DNA of 20,317 nucleotides, taken from contig CAZEAC010000082.1 in the NCBI GenBank assembly GCA_964510065.1, positions 1 to 20,317 on the forward strand, written 5' to 3'. The position numbers were made by a program, and so were the translations under genes. The DNA comes from CAZEAC01 sp964510065 (GTDB lineage Bacteria > Bdellovibrionota_C > UBA2361 > CAIXSY01). The notes under the pieces are model-generated. The model saw only the letters and a list, made by a program, of their open reading frames with translations. It was not told the origin of the DNA and ran no database searches. Of the stretch, positions 16,357 to 20,317 are shown in pieces. Numbering within the stretch: position 1 is the stretch's first letter; every line of letters begins with the position of its first letter.

Positions 16357-16482
16357 GGCACAAGCAGAATAAATAACGCGCAATGTTTCCCTTTTTTTAT
16401 GGGATCTATTCTCTTCGTTGGCCTGTTGCTATTCACATTTTTCCGGCATTACCAAGAAAAAAGTTTTTTGCGAGCCGATTAA
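16357..16482 (+). pseudogene. remnant of a second POT transporter gene (last 41 codons)
   Basis: Starts 3 bp after the glycosyltransferase stop. Read in the frame of the POT gene it gives 41 residues, 35 identical to the intact POT C-terminus, including RHYQEKSFLRAD, then a stop (TAA against TGA). Of 14 altered sense codons, 8 are silent, so this tail seems to have diverged while still under selection. The rest of the gene is missing upstream. It is therefore a fragment of a diverged POT homologue, not a new gene. Confidence 0.88.
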
Positions 16483-16569
16483 AATTTCTTGGTTAGACAT
16501 TATTGTGGCCTTACTTTCGAGGTAAAGTTGCCTTTGTAAGGGAGGAATCATGCTTGGACTTTCGGCGCT
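16357..16569 (+). repeat. 213-bp direct repeat, copy 2 (POT remnant plus intact pilT start)
   Basis: Gap-free partner of 14532-14744. This copy keeps the working pilT ribosome site AGGGAGG and ATG 16550, but only the tail of POT. Similarity begins abruptly 4 bp after the glycosyltransferase stop and ends 20 bp into pilT. Together the two copies bracket the AT-rich glycosyltransferase gene. Confidence 0.92.
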
Positions 16570-17755
16570 AAGAGCTCCATTATATTCACCGTACGGCGAA
16601 GCTGGGTCTTCATCGGCAGGCGCGCCTCCGGCAAGAAGCGCGACGCAGGTATTGCCGGCCCGAGAAGGCGCGGCCTATTCTATGTCGGATCTACTTGCGT
16701 ATGTAAAAAGTGCTGGAGGATCGGATCTGCATCTGCGAGTAGGGTATCCGCCACTTATGCGGATTCATGGAAGTTTTAAAACTGTCGGTGATAAATTAAT
16801 TGATAGCGAAGGAATGCGTGACATGATCGCCAGCATCTGCAGCGCGGATAATGTCACGAAGCTCGATCAGACAGGTAGCGCTGACTATGCGCTTGTGTGT
16901 AATCGCGAGGGGTACCCTTCAAGCCGTTTTAGAGTCAATATTTTCAAAGAGCGCGGCAATTCGGCGGTCGTGCTCAGAAATATCCCGGATGAGATTATCT
17001 CTCTCGACAAATTGGGCGTTCCGCGCCAGGCGATCGAACGATTTATCTCTCTGCAACGTGGATTAGTGCTGGTAGTGGGGCCGACTGGCTCGGGCAAGAC
17101 TACCACGCTAGCATCGATCATAGACAAAATAAATTCGGATAGAAGCGACCGGCACATACTGAGTATCGAAGCGCCAATCGAGTTCGAACATCGGCGTAAG
17201 CGCGCGCTGGTAAGTCAGCGAGAAGTGGGAATTGATGTTGAATCTTTCGCCGCGGGCATTCGTGATTCGCTTCGCGAAGATCCCAACGTCATTCTTGTGG
17301 GAGAGCTCAGAGACTTGGAAACAATGGAGGCAGCACTCGAGGCCGCAGAAACCGGGCATCTCGTGTTTGCGACGCTCCATACCACCGGAGCGGCGAAGAC
17401 GGTGGACAGAATCATCAGTGCCTTCCCAGAAAAGCAGCAGGCGATGATTCGCATTCAGATGGCGACGGTGCTACAGGGAATCGTTTCACAGCTGCTCGTG
17501 CCGCGTATTGATGAACCCGGACGAATCGCGGTCTTCGAAGTCATGGTGATGAATCCGGCAATTGCCACGAACATTCGCGACAATAAACCGCAGCTCATTA
17601 CCAATGCAATTCAAACGGGCGCGAAAGAAGGCATGGTTACCATGGACGATGCGTTACTGCAGGCGTTCGTTGAGAGAAAAATTGGGACGGAGGATGTGTA
17701 CTCGAGAGCCTTTGATCTTATGACGATAAAAGAGAGAATGAAGCGATCTACTTAG
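16550..17755 (+). CDS. pilT: PilT-like type IV pilus retraction ATPase
   Basis: Hexameric secretion/pilus ATPase of the PilT (retraction) group. An N-terminal PAS-like domain (from SDLHLRVGYPPLMRIHG, 58-74) is followed by the RecA-like domain: Walker A GPTGSGKTTT at 177-186, Asp box with IEAPIEF at 206-212 (most PilTs have EDP), Walker B ILVGELRD at 248-255, and His box GHLVFATLHTT at 269-279. The C-terminal AIRNLIRE retraction motif is present only as AIATNIRD (337-344). Its 401 residues exceed the usual length of about 345 because of a 44-residue Ala/Ser/Pro-rich extension before Met45, where typical PilTs begin. ATG 16550 has a strong AGGGAGG site, so the extension is probably made. The gene converges on gspJ; no pilus genes are nearby. 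Confidence 0.9.
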   Translation: MLGLSALRAPLYSPYGEAGSSSAGAPPARSATQVLPAREGAAYSMSDLLAYVKSAGGSDLHLRVGYPPLMRIHGSFKTVGDKLIDSEGMRDMIASICSADNVTKLDQTGSADYALVCNREGYPSSRFRVNIFKERGNSAVVLRNIPDEIISLDKLGVPRQAIERFISLQRGLVLVVGPTGSGKTTTLASIIDKINSDRSDRHILSIEAPIEFEHRRKRALVSQREVGIDVESFAAGIRDSLREDPNVILVGELRDLETMEAALEAAETGHLVFATLHTTGAAKTVDRIISAFPEKQQAMIRIQMATVLQGIVSQLLVPRIDEPGRIAVFEVMVMNPAIATNIRDNKPQLITNAIQTGAKEGMVTMDDALLQAFVERKIGTEDVYSRAFDLMTIKERMKRST

Positions 17756-17758
17756 TGT

Positions 17759-17874
17759 CTGTCCCAGAATGCCACCCTTTTAGATCCGCCTTCGCGTGGC
17801 ATGCCGGCATTCTCGAGTGGTTACACGGGCTACGGCGGATAGTTTCTGCCATTTTTTTATCAAAAGGACAGAAA
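17759..17874. terminator. structured convergent spacer between pilT and gspJ
   Basis: Three perfect short stems lie in 116 bp: 17766-17773 with 17806-17813 (8 bp), 17784-17790 with 17834-17840 (7 bp, mutually exclusive with the first), and 17840-17848 with 17869-17877 (9 bp, including the gspJ stop). The loop of the last is T-rich on the plus strand and A-rich on the minus strand. A shared bidirectional transcription-end region is likely by position, but none has the stem-plus-T-tract form of a standard Rho-independent terminator. Confidence 0.4.
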
Positions 17875-18570
17875 CTACTTAGAGCGCAAGGCAACAGCCG
17901 AACTGTAGGTGCGGTCATTGCCCATTGGAGTACGAAGAGTAAGCGTAAACTCGATTAGGTTGGGAAGACCGGTGTGTTTATCGTCACCCCAGGTATCGCT
18001 CCACTGCTCATCTGCAACATTGTAGAAGCGAAAGCGCAAACTCACGACATTCTTTGTAATCGGAAAAGTCATTAACTTTTTATAGGCCTTCTCGAACGGG
18101 CGCTGATACGGAACCTCGTCTCTGACCAGGTAGAGCGTGTCAATTTTCTCCTCTGAAGGAGCCTTCTCGATTCGATAGGTAATCTGTACCGATCCAGAAT
18201 TTGTACTACCATCGGGAAGATATTGGCCGGCTTCGCGCGCCAAGAAAGTAAGTGAAGCGCCCGAGTTCCCTTCACTATCGCGGCCATCTTTGCTGATAAG
18301 GCGGGTCATCGCCGGGTAGGGCGTGGTGAGGCTATCCTTGGGTGGCATCAAGGGATCCTGACCATAGGCAAGTTGAAGCTCGCGCGTGAGTCGGGTCAAC
18401 ACAGCGGCGGCAATAACACTGACTTCCTGCCCGTCTTCAAGAGCGTCCTTCGAGGTGGCAATTTGCATGAGCGAGCTATAGGCCAAGCCCATAAGCACAA
18501 CCATAATGGTCAGCGAGATTACTAGCTCGAGAAGGGTGAAACCGAACTGATGTTGTGAATTCTGTGTCAT
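17875..18570 (-). CDS. gspJ: type II secretion minor pseudopilin GspJ
   Basis: 231-residue minor pseudopilin of the T2SS tip complex. It has a type III (prepilin) signal: a short leader ending in Gly10, then FTLLELVISLTIMVVLMGL with Glu at mature position +5. The larger C-terminal globular domain contains the typical late VSLRFRFYN...W beta region. Its ATG overlaps the gspI stop as ATGA, so translation is coupled. It is the last gene of the G-H-I-J unit. Downstream, instead of gspK, is a convergent pilT. The Glu+5 argues against this being GspK, which lacks it. Confidence 0.9.
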   Translation of the reverse strand: MTQNSQHQFGFTLLELVISLTIMVVLMGLAYSSLMQIATSKDALEDGQEVSVIAAAVLTRLTRELQLAYGQDPLMPPKDSLTTPYPAMTRLISKDGRDSEGNSGASLTFLAREAGQYLPDGSTNSGSVQITYRIEKAPSEEKIDTLYLVRDEVPYQRPFEKAYKKLMTFPITKNVVSLRFRFYNVADEQWSDTWGDDKHTGLPNLIEFTLTLRTPMGNDRTYSSAVALRSK

Positions 18571-19019
18571 GACTTCGGAATAAAATATACCAGTTCGACG
18601 CTGTCGAGATCACTCGCGCCCCACGAAATTTGAAGGATCACCTTGATCATAGCTTCCGGATTGAGCTGTTCGATTCCCCAATTTACAATCTCGAGGCGTG
18701 CATTGAACGCTTGGAGCTCTCGAAGCTCGGCATCGCTGATGGTGTCGCCAACATCGCCAGTAAATTCCTTGAGCAGCTGATCAAGCCGTTTTTCCTGGTT
18801 AGCCAATTCGACTCCATCTTCATCGGCCTCTATCTGTGCGAGAATTCTTCGCCCGGCCAAAAGCGCAATTTCACGGCTCCGATCGCGAAGCGTTTGATCC
18901 ACCGATGCCGTTTGTAAGCCGATTAAGGTAGTGAGGCCGATCGCCAGCACAAGCACGGCGATAATAATCTCCATGATCGTGAAGCCAGCGTCGCTAACTA
19001 TCTTTCTTCTGACGCCCAT
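18567..19019 (-). CDS. gspI: type II secretion minor pseudopilin GspI
   Basis: 150-residue minor pseudopilin. The prepilin peptidase site follows Gly12: G|FTIMEIIIAVLVLAIGLTTL, with Glu at +5. This is followed by the amphipathic helix with LAGRRILAQIEADED typical of GspI, and a small C-terminal beta domain. With GspJ and GspH (and normally GspK) it forms the pseudopilus tip and primes assembly. It overlaps gspH by 26 bp and gspJ by 4 bp. There is no strong ribosome site at ATG 19019; coupling to gspH is expected. Confidence 0.9.
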   Translation of the reverse strand: MGVRRKIVSDAGFTIMEIIIAVLVLAIGLTTLIGLQTASVDQTLRDRSREIALLAGRRILAQIEADEDGVELANQEKRLDQLLKEFTGDVGDTISDAELRELQAFNARLEIVNWGIEQLNPEAMIKVILQISWGASDLDSVELVYFIPKS

Positions 19020-19680
19020 AGGTCCACTCGAAATCTTTATATTCGCGGAACAGTTCAGTCGTTCCGGTAAAAGGATTTATTAAAATGGTAACCGGCTGAC
19101 CTTCGCTGGTCAGAAAGTGCATGACTGCGAATTCTGAAAATCCGCGTGGAGAGAAGAGAATATAAACTTTACCTTCCTCGTTGCCCATATGCTTGCCACG
19201 CATGGTGCGAATATCTTCAACTTCTAGCCCCTCGGGAAACGGCACTGGGTCGGCAAGGGAAGGATAGTCTGGTGGCGGTATTACGGTGTACGTTCGCCCC
19301 ACCGAGGGGCTTAGAATTGCGGCGAGCTCGAGCGTCAGGCTCCCGGCATCCTGAGCGAGGCCAACGAGATTCGCGTCGGTGCTGCTTTCGGGACGCATAA
19401 CTCCAATCTTGTAATTGCGCTCCTTAAAATCAAATTCGATCTGATAAAAGCTCTGGTCTGCAATTGCCTGGTGATACAAGAAAGGGACGGTCTGATTAAG
19501 GCGTCGCAGGAAATTTTCTTCGCGCCAGAACGACACTACGCCGAAGCTGACGGAAACCAGCGAATAGCCGATAACGATGATTACGATTACGAGTACGAGC
19601 TCGACCAGTGTAAAACCGTGATCGGACAGTAATCGAGATGCTACCGAGTCGTTGCGATCATGGTCCTTTGAGAGCGACAT
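18994..19680 (-). CDS. gspH: type II secretion minor pseudopilin GspH
   Basis: Minor pseudopilin, 228 residues from ATG 19680 or 238 from ATG 19710; the start is uncertain because neither has a strong ribosome site and both lie inside gspG. A long leader precedes the prepilin site HG|FTLVELVLVIVIIVIG, with Glu at +5. The C-terminal GspH-type domain carries ILFSPRGFSEFAVMHF and a PFTGTTELF strand, as in GspH/FimT proteins. It overlaps gspG by 23-53 bp and gspI by 26 bp. Longer than the usual 150-190 residues of GspH, but its order in the operon fits. Confidence 0.85.
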   Translation of the reverse strand: MSLSKDHDRNDSVASRLLSDHGFTLVELVLVIVIIVIGYSLVSVSFGVVSFWREENFLRRLNQTVPFLYHQAIADQSFYQIEFDFKERNYKIGVMRPESSTDANLVGLAQDAGSLTLELAAILSPSVGRTYTVIPPPDYPSLADPVPFPEGLEVEDIRTMRGKHMGNEEGKVYILFSPRGFSEFAVMHFLTSEGQPVTILINPFTGTTELFREYKDFEWTYGRQKKDS

Positions 19681-20080
19681 CACAATCGTTTCCGCCTCCC
19701 TCGACGCCATCTTCGCCGGTAGTCTTTATCTGATAGGTACGGCCATTGTTTTCGAGGCTATACCGGAAGGGGTTTCCCCAGACATCGCGAAGCTCATCTT
19801 CCTTTGCAATAATGCTGCAACCCGGTCCGGTTTTGTCGGTGCAGCGTGAGAGTTCGTCGAGGCTTGAAGGGAGTGAGTTATAGCGTAATCGGTACATGTT
19901 AATCTGGTTCTTCACCGAACTCATCTTCATCTTGTTGAGGTCGCACTTCGCTTGGCCGGCAGTCGAAAAGATACTATTGGTAAGAAAGCCGATTACGATT
20001 GAAAGGATAACCAATACGACAATAATTTCGATCAATGTCATGCCACGCTCGTCACGTGCGGCTCGAAAAAGGATCACCAT
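19658..20080 (-). CDS. gspG: type II secretion major pseudopilin GspG
   Basis: 140-residue major pseudopilin, the main subunit of the periplasmic pseudopilus piston. Prepilin site after Gly13: G|MTLIEIIVVLVILSIVIG, with Glu at +5. The mature protein has the GspG-type DVWGNPFRY stretch and a Gly/Asp-rich loop (GEDGVEGGGND) corresponding to the calcium site of the family. Four Cys are present, unusual for this subunit and possibly disulphide-bonded. ATG 20080 has GAGGT 7 nt upstream (20087-20091). It opens the G-H-I-J unit; gspF, which normally precedes gspG directly, is not within the next 237 bp. Confidence 0.94.
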   Translation of the reverse strand: MVILFRAARDERGMTLIEIIVVLVILSIVIGFLTNSIFSTAGQAKCDLNKMKMSSVKNQINMYRLRYNSLPSSLDELSRCTDKTGPGCSIIAKEDELRDVWGNPFRYSLENNGRTYQIKTTGEDGVEGGGNDCDVALKGP

Positions 20081-20111
20081 AAATTTACCTCAAAATAAGA
20101 ACCTGCTAGAT

Positions 20112-20140
20112 AGTATAGTCAACTGAGCGAAATCGCACAA
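20112..20140 (-). promoter_or_regulatory. candidate promoter of the gspGHIJ unit
   Basis: On the minus strand TATACT (20112-20117) is preceded, 17 bp upstream, by TTGTGC (20135-20140). The -10 matches the consensus at 5 of 6 positions, the -35 at 3. The start point would lie about 25 nt before the gspG ATG, leaving room for the GAGGT ribosome site. The start of transcription here fits the absence of gspF directly upstream. Confidence 0.4.
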
Positions 20141-20317
20141 CACTGGTTGGTGTGCGAAGTATTCGCTAAGCCCCTCGTAGGTGCAGTTTCGGCGCTCGGC
20201 TGAGATCGGATGGGGAGGGCTGGTAATCCGCAGGTTTGCTCGGTCGACTGCAGTTGTTAGTTCTGTCAGCCGTAAGCTGAATGCCGATAGCTGTCTAGTC
20301 CTAGATTTAGTCTACAG
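20141..20317. other. non-coding stretch upstream of gspG to the window edge
   Basis: I see no gene, in particular no 3' end of gspF on the minus strand. A small TCAGC/GCTGA stem occurs near 20267-20281. Nothing else can be supported. Confidence 0.4.

Noticed and set aside
14532..16569. IS element or transposon target duplication around the glycosyltransferase gene
   Set aside because: The flanking copies are 213 bp, about 16% diverged and contain coding ends; no terminal inverted repeats or transposase are visible.

Overview
The window comes from a Gram-negative (diderm) bacterium of roughly balanced base composition. MurE carries the DNPR motif of meso-diaminopimelate-adding enzymes, and a type II secretion system (T2SS), which needs an outer membrane, fills much of the minus strand. 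The GspL/GspM/GspN set and the DUF2934 protein would fit deltaproteobacteria-like or related lineages, but the sequence alone does not fix the phylum.

Layout. 1-436 is non-coding and repeat-rich: two near-identical 71-bp units with nested palindromes flank a long perfect hairpin. 437-6815 (+) is part of a division and cell wall (dcw) cluster: murE, murF, mraY, ftsW, murG. These genes make the lipid II precursor and its SEDS polymerase; murD, usually found between mraY and ftsW, is not there. MurG runs tail to tail, overlapping by 32 bp, into a minus-strand operon read from about 10.9 kb down to 6.8 kb: a DUF2934 protein, gspL, gspM, gspN and an unrecognised membrane-anchored coiled-coil protein. 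A second minus-strand T2SS unit, gspG-H-I-J, lies at 20080-17875 with tightly overlapping genes. Neither gspK nor gspF is visible in the window.

Between the two T2SS blocks are four plus-strand genes: a large secreted parallel beta-helix protein (11184-13247, a plausible T2SS substrate), a POT-family peptide transporter (13302-14657), an AT-rich GT-C membrane glycosyltransferase-like protein (15106-16353) and a PilT-like ATPase (16550-17755). The glycosyltransferase gene is flanked by two gap-free direct copies, about 84% identical over 213 bp, of the junction between the POT gene end and the pilT start. The upstream copy has a dead pilT start; the downstream copy is a 41-codon remnant of a POT gene. 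This is the clearest sign of rearrangement and gene acquisition in the window.

I found no CRISPR array, tRNA, rRNA, transposase or integrase, and nothing that clearly amounts to a wholly new system. The most interesting items are the repeat-flanked glycosyltransferase island, the split T2SS locus without gspK, the two unfamiliar proteins in the gspL-M-N operon, and the nested-palindrome repeats before murE.
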